From Hofstenia miamia (Eukaryota; Xenacoelomorpha; Acoela; Hofsteniidae), in NCBI GenBank assembly GCA_900660155.1, contig CABFPE010000542.1:3768-44768 (forward strand): a stretch of 41,001 nt of DNA, given 5' to 3'. The notes below the pieces were generated by a model, which ran no database searches, was not told the DNA's origin, and was given only the letters and a program-made list of their open reading frames with translations. A program made the translations under genes and the position numbers. Each line of letters opens with the position of its first letter. Position 1 is the first letter of the stretch. This document shows, in pieces, positions 11,870 through 21,064 of the stretch.

Positions 11870-13137
11870 TGTGACATAATCTTTTGGAGTACAAAGCATA
11901 ACAAAGAAAGTAACTAAGAACTATCAGTAATTTATTTAACTATACTTTTGACAAAACAGAATTATTATCCTTTTAATTTTTATAAAAACAATTGTGCAGT
12001 TTTGCCAAAACAGTTTCACAAAATCTAAAAGGACCAAATTGCTAAAGCTAATTAGATGACATTGCGTAATCAACAGCAGATGAATGAATTAGCAAAGTAT
12101 AAACAAATTTGAACTATGAACAGGTACATGCCAATTGTTTAACTGTTTAGGCAATATGATTATAAATAGCGTAAAATGGAATTATTTAGTGATGAATTAA
12201 CTTCATTTGATTTCTAATTTTGCAGTATCAAGTTTGATTATACAAAGCTAAACGTTTGAGCATACAAGTAGTACCTGGTGGTCCCCAGTTTTCGACTAAA
12301 GCGACTCTTGGAGCTGACGCACATACAGATATTCACAATGCAGTGCGTCTGGTAACAGTGGACTTCCTCCATTGTGTGCTCTTAAATTAAGTCTATGTGT
12401 AGGGGTTTCTATTTCATATTATGTTTCCAACTGATTCATTCACTATTATATCTCATGTCATTAAATAGCTGGATGGCTACCTTTAGACTAACCCTTTTTA
12501 GATCCAAATTACTAAGGTGTAATTATAAGCTTTATTATACATACGAGGTGCCTACGAGCCCTGAACTATATTACATGTTGTTGATTGTAACTGTCATCTT
12601 AGACAGTTCTATATGTGACCTTCAATTATGACTGTTAAGTTTCGAATTTCTGCCGACCATATTGATTGTTCACATGTATTCAGGGCGTAATTGTATCTAT
12701 CTATATAAATGTAGGGCCACCTATATGTAGGGTTCATAATCAGCTAATGCAGAATGGTTGCAAACTTTCATTTATTGCTATTATCATTAATAACAGGAAC
12801 AATCAATACACTAAATTGCTAGGAAATTATGATACATAAGCACTGAGGACACATTTTCGCCCCATGAGTTTTGTCTGTGAGTCGCAATTGCTTCCACGGT
12901 AACTGGTGATGCCTTACCACTCAATGTTCCCTTTGGGCTGCAGTGCTTAGCGTCGAGTTCCGACCCTGATAACATCTTGCCACTTTCGATCTAAATGGGT
13001 TGTTAGTAATACATTGCCTTCCAAAGAATATAAAGCTGGTTTACTTGGAATTGTACATTTGGTCAACAGATTAAATAATGGAAAATGTCATCGCTTTACC
13101 GAAATATGTCAAAAAATCTCCTTGTACAGATTCTACA
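11870..13137 (+). repeat. 3' LTR
   Basis: It begins TGTGACATAATC right after the purine-rich tract ggtgggggag and ends ...TTCTACA, matching the end of the 5' LTR. The length is about 1.27 kb, long for the family. A TATATAAA-like element lies near 12700. Directly after it comes tRNA-array spacer (tttttcaacaaaatgtagtt...), so the right boundary is original. Confidence 0.8.
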
Positions 13138-13241
13138 ATTTTTCAACAAAATGTAGTTCTAATATTTGAATGAATGCGGTTGTTTAAATACAAAGTATTT
13201 ATATGATTTTTAAAACGATGTTTGAATTTCTATGAATTTGT

Positions 13242-13323
13242 GCAATCATGGCCAAGCAGTTAAGGCGTTAGACAAGATATCTAATCCCCTCTGGGATCGA
13301 AGGTTTGAATCCTGCCGACTGCG
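13242..13323 (+). pseudogene. tRNA-Ser(AGA)-like copy A
   Basis: The length is 82 nt. The acceptor pairs GCAATCA with CGACTGC and has two mismatches. The anticodon loop is CAAGATA, so U33 is lost. The T loop is TTTGAAT. A T run follows. Probably non-functional. Confidence 0.75.
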
Positions 13324-13476
13324 ATTTTTTATATGAAATAATAGAAATAAAAAAATTCTATTGTAAGTATTTATTTTTCAACAAATTTTAGCTCTAATAT
13401 TTGAATGAATGCGGTTGTTTAAATACAAAGTATTTATATGATTTTTAAAACGATGTTTGAATTTCTATGAATTTGT

Positions 13477-13558
13477 GCAATCATGGCCAAGCAGTTAAGG
13501 CGTTAGACAAAATATCTAATCCCCTCTGGGATCGAAGGTTTGAATCCTGCCGACTGCG
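13477..13558 (+). pseudogene. tRNA-Ser-like copy B
   Basis: It is nearly identical to copy A, 235 bp downstream, but the anticodon loop is CAAAATA, so even the AGA anticodon is lost. A T run follows. Confidence 0.75.
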
Positions 13559-14022
13559 ATTTTTTATATGAAATAATAGAAATAAAAAAATTCTATTGTA
13601 AGTATTTATTTTTCAACAAAATTTAGTTCTAATATTTGAAGTAAATAAAATAATTTTTTTATAAAACAAAAATACTTTAAGTATATAATGACATTTTGAG
13701 TCTTTTTTTGTTCAAATGGATAAGAAAAATTTGCTGATGGCTGTTTGGCATGATTCAGCGTCATTTGAAGTAGATGGCAAGAAGAAGTCGGTTATACTTG
13801 TTTTACGCCGTTTCCTGATTGACCTTTGTGTTAATTACTAATATAACTAAATCATGGTTTGCTTAGATTAAATTTTATATTAAAAAAACGTCAAAAAGAA
13901 GTTTATATTCTAGAATCATGCTTATAATTCGATTCAACAACCTCACAAACAAGGAAATAAAGGGAATTTAAAGTAATTAGCGGTCTCATCTCAATTTAAA
14001 TAATAATGACAAATATGTTTCA
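13559..14022. other. Spacer with a tiny ORF, between tRNA-like units
   Basis: The first 95 bp are repeated at 14456-14550. The rest is unlike the other spacers. A 41-codon ORF (13716-13841, starting MDKKNLLMAVWHDSAS) has no family I recognise. It could be a transposon remnant or chance. Confidence 0.4.
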
Positions 14023-14114
14023 GGTAATTGAACTAACCGTATGCAGCCATTATTAAGGCTGACACTTTGGGGCGGATATGCAAACCCTTCATACCCCCCT
14101 TGGATACGCCACTG
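14023..14114. mobile_element. About 92-bp hAT-like end or micro-MITE
   Basis: The right side ends GGATACGCCACTG, which on the minus strand is CAGTGGCGTATCC, a common hAT-type terminus. The 9-mer atgtttcag occurs on both sides (14015-14023 and 14115-14123) like a target duplication. Array spacer continues across the insertion. The left terminus is not a good inverted copy, so this is a remnant. Confidence 0.45.
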
Positions 14115-14138
14115 ATGTTTCAGTTCCTATGAACTTCT

Positions 14139-14220
14139 GCAGACATGGCCAAGTGGTTAAGGCGTTACACTAGATATCTAATCCCTTCTGGGGTCGAAGG
14201 TTCGAATGCTGCTGACTTCG
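14139..14220 (+). pseudogene. tRNA-Ser(AGA)-like copy C
   Basis: The anticodon loop CTAGATA has a proper U33 and AGA, and the B-box core GGTTCGAAT is present. The T stem and the acceptor stem (ending TGACTTC) have mismatches. The start is 897 bp after copy A. Confidence 0.7.
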
Positions 14221-14373
14221 ATTTTTTATATGAAATAATAGAAATAAAAAAATTCTATAGTAAGTATTTATTTTTCAACAAATTTTAGCTCTAATATTTG
14301 AATGAATGCGGTTGTTTAAATACAAAGTATTTATATGATTTTTAAAACGATGTTTGAATTTCTATGAATTTGT

Positions 14374-14455
14374 GCAATCATGGCCAAGCAGTTAAGGCGT
14401 TAGACAAGATATCTAATCCCCTCTGGGATCGAAGGTTTGAATCCTGCCGACTGCG
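14374..14455 (+). pseudogene. tRNA-Ser(AGA)-like copy D
   Basis: The sequence is essentially that of copy A, including the lost U33 (CAAGATA). It is 235 bp after C and 897 bp after B. The flank to 14550 repeats the flank of copy B. Confidence 0.75.
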
Positions 14456-14550
14456 ATTTTTTATATGAAATAATAGAAATAAAAAAATTCTATTGTAAGT
14501 ATTTATTTTTCAACAAAATTTAGTTCTAATATTTGAAGTAAATAAAATAA

Positions 14551-14759
14551 NNNNNNNNNNNNNNNNNNNNNNNNNNNNNNNNNNNNNNNNNNNNNNNNNN
14601 NNNNNNNNNNNNNNNNNNNNNNNNNNNNNNNNNNNNNNNNNNNNNNNNNNNNNNNNNNNNNNNNNNNNNNNNNNNNNNNNNNNNNNNNNNNNNNNNNNNN
14701 NNNNNNNNNNNNNNNNNNNNNNNNNNNNNNNNNNNNNNNNNNNNNNNNNNNNNNNNNNN
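14551..14759. other. Assembly gap (209 N)
   Basis: This is a run of N inside the tandem array. The 95 bp just before it are a copy of 13559-13653, so the assembler probably stopped at a repeated spacer. The true length and copy number are unknown. Confidence 0.95.
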
Positions 14760-14872
14760 TAAGTATTTATTTTACAACAAATATTAGTTCCAGTATTTGA
14801 ATGAAAGCGTTTGTTAATATACAATATTTTTATGTCGTTTTTAAAACTAAGTTTGAATATCTATAAATTTGT

Positions 14873-14954
14873 GCAGTCATGGCCGAGTGGTTAAGGGGTT
14901 AGACTAGAAATCTAATCCCCTCTTGTGTTGCAGGTTTGAATCCTGCTGGCGGCG
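14873..14954 (+). tRNA. tRNA-Ser(AGA)-like copy E, one of the best preserved
   Basis: It has acceptor GCAGTCA, D arm GGCCGAGTGGTTAAGG, a perfect anticodon stem TTAGA/TCTAA with loop CTAGAAA (anticodon AGA, codon UCU), a serine-type long variable arm and a perfect T stem. A run of seven T follows, like a Pol III terminator. Faults are one acceptor mismatch and a T loop of TTTGAAT, where C56 is lost. It may be transcribed, but a functional tRNA is uncertain. I call it a tRNA at moderate confidence and would accept pseudogene. Confidence 0.5.
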
Positions 14955-15109
14955 ATTTTTTTATATGAAATAATTGAAACACAAAAAATTTCTATGGTAA
15001 GTAATTATTTTTCAACAAATTTTAGTTCTATTATTTGATTGAATGCGTTTGTTTAAATTCAATGAATTTTATCAGTTTTAAAACAATGTTTGAATTGCTA
15101 TGAATTTGT

Positions 15110-15191
15110 GCAGTCATGGCCGAAAGTTTAAAGCGTTAGACTAGAAATCTGAGCCCCTCTGGGGTCGCAGATTAGAATCCTGCTGACTGAC
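15110..15191 (+). pseudogene. tRNA-Ser(AGA)-like copy F
   Basis: The anticodon loop CTAGAAA is intact. The D arm (CCGAAAGTTTAAAG) and the T loop (ATTAGAATCC) are degraded, and the 3' end is changed (TGACTGAC). It lies 237 bp after copy E. Confidence 0.7.
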
Positions 15192-15334
15192 TTTTTTATA
15201 TAAAATAAAAAAAAATACTATTCTAAGTATTTATTTTTAATAAATTTTAGTTCTAATATTTGAATGAATGCGGTTGTTTAAATTTAATGAATTTTATCAT
15301 TTTTAAAACCATGTTTGAATTGCTTTGAATTTGT

Positions 15335-15416
15335 GCAATCATGGCCGAATGGTTAAAGCGTTAGACTAGAAATCTTATGCCCTCTGGTGTCACAGTTTCG
15401 AATCCCGTTGACTGCG
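15335..15416 (+). pseudogene. tRNA-Ser(AGA)-like copy G
   Basis: The AGA anticodon loop and the TTCGAAT T loop are intact. The acceptor, anticodon and T stems each carry one or two mismatches. A T run follows. Confidence 0.7.
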
Positions 15417-15569
15417 ATTTTTTATATGAAATAATAGAAACACAAAGAATTTCGATGGTAAGTAATTATTTTCCAACAAATTTTAGTTGTAGTTTTTGAA
15501 TGAATGCGCTAGTTAAAATACAATGAATTTATATCATTTTTAAGACTGTCAGAATTGCTATGAATTTGT

Positions 15570-15616
15570 GCAGTCATGCCCGAGTGGTTAAGGCGGGTTA
15601 GAATCTCCTGACTACA
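15570..15616 (+). pseudogene. tRNA-Ser-like copy H, internally deleted
   Basis: The start GCAGTCATGCCCGAGTGGTTAAGGCG is normal. The anticodon and variable arms are missing and only a piece of the 3' end follows. The next unit starts 200 bp later instead of about 235, as expected from this loss. Confidence 0.7.
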
Positions 15617-15769
15617 ATTTTTTATATGAAATAATAGAAATACATAAATTTCTATAGTAAATAACTATTTTTTCAACAAATTTTACTCTTGCGTTGTTTA
15701 TGAATGATGTTGTTTAAAAAATGGATACTATTTAAAATTTAAATTATGTTCGAGTTCCATTGAACTTGT

Positions 15770-15851
15770 GCAGAGACTGCAAAGTGGTTAAGGCGTTACA
15801 CTAGAAATCTAATCCCCTCTTGTGTTGCAGGTTTGAATCCTGCTGGCGGCG
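15770..15851 (+). pseudogene. tRNA-Ser(AGA)-like copy I, 3' half like copy E
   Basis: The 5' acceptor strand and D arm (GCAGAGACTGCAAAGTGG) are poor. From the anticodon loop onward (about 15801-15900) it is the same as copy E, 897 bp upstream, including the unusual CTGGCGGCG end. This mosaic suggests gene conversion or higher-order duplication. Confidence 0.7.
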
Positions 15852-16007
15852 ATTTTTTTATATGAAATAATTGAAACACAAAAAATTTCTATGGTAAGTA
15901 TTTATTTTTCAACAAACATTACTCTTAGGATGTTTTTGAATGCTGTTGTTTAAATAAAATAGATAATATTTAATATTTAAAATTATATTTCATTTCCTAT
16001 TAACTTT

Positions 16008-16089
16008 GCAGACATGACCGAGTGGTTAAGGCATTAGATTAGAAATCTAATCCCCTCTGATGTCGCAGGTTCAGATCCTGCTGACTGCG
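16008..16089 (+). tRNA. tRNA-Ser(AGA)-like copy J, well preserved
   Basis: It has a good D arm, anticodon stem and AGA anticodon (loop TTAGAAA), a perfect T stem and a 3' acceptor strand TGACTGC with discriminator G, then a T run. The acceptor has one mismatch (GCAGACA). The T loop is TTCAGAT, so the invariant A58 is changed. Functionality is doubtful. Confidence 0.45.
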
Positions 16090-16164
16090 AATTTTTTATA
16101 TTAAATAATAGATACACAAAAATTTCTATAGTTAGTAAGTTTTTTTTAATAAATTTTAGTTCAA

Positions 16165-16197
16165 GTTTTTGAATGAATGCTGTTGTATAAATACAAT

Positions 16198-16255
<58 letters not shown>
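16165..16255. repeat. Inverted-duplicate segment plus (TA)n at the second breakpoint
   Basis: 16165-16200 is the reverse complement of 609-644 with one mismatch in 36. The (TA)n tract 16201-16255 follows, as (TA)n adjoins the other copy. After it the sequence is no longer tRNA-array spacer. Confidence 0.8.
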
Positions 16256-17287
16256 CCAATCTTATAGCTAATTTCATTGAAAAGTATAATTCAAAATTTA
16301 TATACAAATCTCAAATTCAGTTTGTAAAAATGAATTTTTCTATCACGCATTTAAATGCACTCCACTGCAATGTTTTTTAATGTCTTGCAATATAAATTTC
16401 GGGTTTGAACATTAAGTTGTCATTGCTTGTGCTATTCTTGTTTTCATCGCTTTAACTGCAATTTTGAAGAAAGTTTTATCTGTTGTTCGGAACACCTTCA
16501 ATTGTCAATTCATAGTAACATTGCAATATGGTGATTTTGGATTTGGTCATAATAAAATTAATAAGGCTTTAATACCATAAGAAACTTAACTATTTAAACT
16601 CTATAAATATATTATGATGATAGTTGATTGCAATTTTAAGAATTAGACAACTATAAAGCTTACAAATAAGCAAAGATATTTATTTGTTGGATTTTTGGCA
16701 GAACAATCATCAATTTCCACTCATTATCAAGTCACGCTATTTAGAAACGGATTTGCTTCTTATGGGTGGACACTTACCGATAAAGAAGCAATCTATCACA
16801 AACATAGATGGACATTGGCTGCTAATTTTAGGCCTGTTTTATGATCGTTGACAAACACATTTTTTGAATTATATAGTTTGCTTGACCAAAATTGAGTGTA
16901 TTAGATTGTAGAACTAGAAGAGCATTTGATACTATTGTAATATTTGAAAATTTAAAATTGATTTTTTCAACACATTGCTTTTAATTTATAATTGATTGAC
17001 TAGATTTGAGTAGATTTGCATGCACTATTGAGTAAGTGATCCCATTTTTTCAATACCTCGGTCCAAGTGGGAACTTGTCCTTTCCGGTATATCGTACATG
17101 CCTTTTTTGATCTCAAGGCAGTGTTGAAGCACTTAAAATTTTCAATTGCATTTGAAAAAAAATATAAATATATTTTAAGTCCATGTTTATTTATTGTTAA
17201 AATACTTATTTATATTCGGATCCATTTCTGATCGAAAATATAAATCCTTGCAAAATTCGGATCGGATTGGATCCGATTCCATCTCTG
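16256..17287 (+). mobile_element. hAT-like transposon, other half (terminus at 17287)
   Basis: The piece ends GGATCCGATTCCATCTCTG, on the minus strand CAGAGATGGAATCGGATCC, the same terminus as the half at 645-1259. The flanking octamer gagaagtt (17288-17295) complements aacttctc at 1260-1267. No transposase is seen. With the other half it would make a non-autonomous element of about 1.7 kb. Confidence 0.6.
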
Positions 17288-17295
17288 GAGAAGTT

Positions 17296-19172
17296 AATTA
17301 AAGTTTCCTAGCTTCTACTGCATCATAACGTCTTTATACAAATGCTCTAAATACCTGCTTATTTTATGTATGGTAATGTTTTTCCACTGGGGCAGAGTCT
17401 TCCACTTTTGCAAAGAATTATTATTGTTATTGTACAAAAAGTATGTAAAATATGCAAGAAAATTATATTTTGTTAGCTCGAAAGAGTTCTATCAAATGCC
17501 GTCAGTTCCAACTTATAAAGCCAATATTAAATATATTTCAAAAAATACTCGAATTTTTAGGTTTGATGACGCATCAAAAATAAATACGGCATCATACTTC
17601 TAAACAATGGAATTTGAGGATATAAATATGAAGAATATTTGTGCAAAGTTTTGTTAAAAAATCATAATCCAAGCCAGAGCTGTAAAAGCTCTTCAGGCTG
17701 CAATAACCCAAAAAAAGCCGAGGTCAAATAGGGTCAAAAAATTGAATGTTTGCATGAACTATTTCCGAATGTCCGATGTTAATGTTTAGTCTGGTGCAGT
17801 CATTACTGTCAAAATATGATGTAATTAATAAATCACATGTCACTTGATCTTATAGTTGCCTTGTTCTTGGAAATACAGGGTATTTCCAATGCTTAGGAAT
17901 AATTCTGACGCGCAATGAAATAAAACCATCCTCATTAAAATAAAATTGCTTTTCAATGATATATAGCACTATATGTATATAACGCTTTTTCATGCTATAA
18001 CTTGTCGAAAAATGAATGGGAATCTTTCGGGATAGCTTTGCTTATCATTAACATCTTTTGTTTTGTTGATCTGATAGGAAGATGATTAGAGTGCGACTTT
18101 TAAACATATAATAACGTAGCTAAATATTTTACAATTTTACAAAAATATTTTTGATGTAATCAATGAAAATCCATTTTGAAACCTGATGGGAACATTCCAC
18201 TATGTTCCCTCATTGGGCAGGTCACTGACATCCTGTAAGACAAAAAAATGTCATGTCCAAAAAACGAGATTCAAATTATGCAAGTTGCCACCAAATTCTT
18301 CAGATATTAAAGCATGAGGACTATTCTCAAGAAATTCGTGGAAATGAAAATCCACATTGATTGAAAAAATCCAAGAATCGCAACATGAAATATCAGCGGT
18401 CTTGTGTGATAAATTCTATTTCTCTGCGTTTATCCAAATGCTTTGCAAGCAATGGAAAATTTGTAAAAACTTAAACCATGTGCTTAGTCAATTTATTTCG
18501 CTATATTCCCACTTTCTGTTTTTAAATATGTTCATCCGTTTGTATGTAAATTTAATTTCCTGTGTCAGCACAAAGTATAAGTAATGTTATAAACTTAGTG
18601 AATTTCATCCATAAGAAATTGAAGATTATTAAGTGAACCTAATTGCTTTTTATAATTATTATATAAAAATAAACGGTAAAATTTTTTATATTATTGTTTT
18701 TGTAATATTTCTTTTTATAAATTTACAGGCCCCATAAATAAAAATACATATTTTAGCGTATATGATCATGAAACATTATTTAGATATAATTTTAATTCAG
18801 GCATTATTTGTATTTTCAAAAATATAAATTAAAAATTATCTGCAGCACTACACTGACATATTTTCTCCGTAGAGAATTTCAATGAATTTGTTTACATATT
18901 AAAATAACAAAAAGATAGATTTGTTTCACATCATGTACGACTCTAATAATTATAAACATGGGAATGTTTGCTTCTATTTAGAAATGACCAAATATTGTCT
19001 CAAGGTTTGCAATTCCTTATCACTGATATGTTCTAATTACATGTGTTAGCAAACAAAGTGCACTTGTTGCTTTGCATTGGTTTGCAAAATGCATATAGAA
19101 CAAATATCACATAATAATAATTTACATTGTAGAAATCCGCTTTTTTTATCACTCAATAGTATAAAATGAATG

Positions 19173-19209
<37 letters not shown>

Positions 19210-20790
19210 GAACATGAAAAATTCCTAAGTATGAAATCTTTTATTATCAACACGTCTCAACATTCTAATGTGTCATTTTCAAGATGATTAAGCGTTGTTT
19301 TCCTTCGATTTTAAAATATATTTAGCTTTCTGATGTCTTTTTGATTTTTCATTAATGGTCTTTCAAATATTTTTTTCTTGCAATAAATTCTGCCATTTTT
19401 GTTTCCTGATATTTAATTAATATTTATAAATTATTTATTTTTGGTGATTGTGCATTTAAAAATATTCTTGTACTTAAATACCGTCTAGTGCCGTCGATGT
19501 ATGAATTATTGCATTAATCACAGTTGTAAATATAAACGTGTCCAGAGAACATATTAATATGTACATTTCCACAATCAACTGAATTGAAACATGGGTGCAA
19601 CAACAGAGTGCACAGGGAATGGACCTAAAGCTGGACATGGCTTTGTCCGAGCTTGGGACGAAATAATGGAGCGAAAATTCAAAAATGTCTTACTATTGCA
19701 GTGAATGCCATATATTTTAAAAACGGTGTTATAAAATAATATTTACTTTCTACAACTTTACATTAGTTTCATATACCTTTTTAAAATTCAGTTGATGTAT
19801 TACATTTCACTATGTGGATTTTATTATGAATTTCTAAGATATCCAACTTTGGTTTTTCAAGCTGAATCATTTTTTGGTAAAGATCATGAAATGGTCCTGA
19901 AATTGCCGAATTTCAATGGACTGGGCCTAACGTTTCGTGAGCTGGTCGGGGTTTGGGTCCAATCTTTAAACCCGTGTCAATCACTGCACGAAACCCTCCG
20001 AAGCGAATATGTCGAAAAAATTCAAAAACAAGTACTATTTCTTGCATGCATTAATATCAAGGCGATGCATATTTCACAGGCATTGCCATCAATCCTTATA
20101 CTAAGTTGTAGTCCAAGGCGTAGAGTGAGGTCAACATTCTTTTTAAAATATATATATAGTCCAATGCATTTTTATGAACTACTATACAGAAGAAACATTT
20201 CTACCTATTTTATTGGTAGTTACTTGCTTATAGAAATAACTATTGACTAAATACATGTTCATTCTTGATTAAATGAATTAGTTCGGTAAGAGTTTAAATA
20301 CACTGTTTCTATGCTAGCAATTATCATTACCATGCACTGTATTTGGCAACGACCTGCGCTAGTTAACAATAAGTAATTATATTAAAATATTTACGTCGGC
20401 ACTTTTGTTTAATCACTGAGTCTGAGAATTCACTTTGATTAGCTTTACACATTGTTTCTTGGAAAATATTATTAGATAATGTGAATTAGGAATTTCTCCA
20501 TAACAAAAGCAATATAATTTACATGACGTTTGGTTTTGGGAGACTTCTAGTGGAATTATAAATTTTAGTCTTGAGTTTATTCTATATCAAAAATCCTATT
20601 TATTCCTTCATCATATTCCTGAGTACTAAAAGTTATTTGGATACGAGATAATACTTCACATAAATCTTTTTAAATGACAAAGTTGACATTCAAAATAAAA
20701 TAATAAAGAATATTATAGCATTTTATTTAATTTTATATTTATAGTATGTACATTATATATATATACCGGTATATATATGTGTGTGTGTTA
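17296..20790. other. AT-rich intergenic DNA
   Basis: I recognise no gene here. There is a (TA)n tract at 19177-19208. A 37-codon ORF at 19591-19704 (MGATTECTGNGP...) is richer in GC than its surroundings and is listed separately. Longer open stretches, such as 19792-20250, have low-complexity composition and no recognisable domain. Confidence 0.6.
19591..19704 (+). CDS. Possible small ORF or exon remnant, 37 aa
   Basis: The ORF starts ATG GGT GCA and encodes a hydrophilic peptide of balanced composition (MGATTECTGNGPKAGHGF then RAWDEIMERKFKN). That differs from the Phe/Ile/Tyr-rich chance ORFs around it. I recognise no family. It could be a first exon, a gene relic or a piece of a mobile element. 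No convincing splice partner was found. Confidence 0.2.
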   Translation: MGATTECTGNGPKAGHGFVRAWDEIMERKFKNVLLLQ

Positions 20791-21064
20791 CAGTAAGATT
20801 CTGGAATTAGGAATTTCATTAAATCCTTAAAATTTCAGTGAATTTAGGAAATTGCAATTTAACATAAAATCTTCATAAAATAACTAAGCTTGAGGAGTTG
20901 GTGTTGGGATTAGGGTTAGGATTAGGTTTAGTATTTTTTCAATAAATACATGAAGTATCTAAGTATTTCAATGTTTTTTATCAAGTTAGGTAAGGAAATA
21001 CCCATTTCACAAATTCACTGAATTTTAGGGATTTTACGAAATGCTTAATTTCTCAAACTAACTG
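20791..21064. mobile_element. MITE with about 60-bp imperfect inverted repeats
   Basis: The left arm starts CAGTAAGATTCTGGAATT. The right arm, reversed, starts CAGTTAGTTTGAGAAATT, and both continue through AATCCNTAAAATT and CAGTGAATTT blocks. The 274-bp body has no ORF and includes a short TTAGGG-like stretch (about 20906-20930). TA precedes the left end as in Tc1/mariner elements, but the right flank is CA, so the superfamily is uncertain. Confidence 0.6.

Larger units (their letters stand above)
1909..13137 (+). mobile_element. Ty3/gypsy-type LTR element, old and broken
   Basis: The order of parts is 5' LTR, primer-binding site starting TGGCGACC at 2543, gag-like region with a zinc knuckle, aspartic protease, reverse transcriptase, RNase H, integrase, an unrecognised third coding block, a purine tract (about 11859-11869) and a 3' LTR. 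The protease-RT-RNaseH-integrase order is that of Ty3/gypsy-like elements. The coding regions are interrupted in well over ten places and the 5' LTR is incomplete, so it is a fossil. The aligned parts of the two LTRs differ at very roughly 8% of positions by eye, which means an old insertion. It sits in the tRNA-Ser array: the left neighbour is a tRNA-like copy and the right neighbour is array spacer. A LINE is nested in the integrase region. Confidence 0.85.
13138..16255 (+). repeat. Tandem satellite of tRNA-Ser-derived units
   Basis: Ten plus-strand units carry an 82-nt tRNA-Ser-like body, a downstream T run and a related AT-rich spacer. Start-to-start distances are mostly 225-238 bp. A higher-order spacing of 897 bp is visible: 13242 to 14139, 13477 to 14374 and 14873 to 15770. 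No copy is free of changes in invariant tRNA positions. The shared spacers argue for tandem amplification of a tRNA locus and against independent SINE insertion. Confidence 0.85.

Noticed and set aside
11991-12028. Resemblance of part of the 3' LTR (attgtgcagttttgccaaaa ... aaatctaa) to a tRNA-Ser unit
   Set aside because: The match is short and interrupted and lacks the D-arm and anticodon core. It is probably chance, though it may have helped the microhomology at the 5' junction.
13242-16089. CRISPR-like array
   Set aside because: The repeated part is an 82-nt tRNA-like body and the spacers are themselves related. The setting is an animal genome.
17655-17785. A 43-codon frame containing RAVKALQAAITQKKPRS
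   Set aside because: It has no start codon near its beginning and no family match, and its length is within chance.
19792-20250. 152-codon open frame
   Set aside because: Aromatic-rich composition, no recognisable domain, and it lies in AT-rich DNA where such frames arise by chance.
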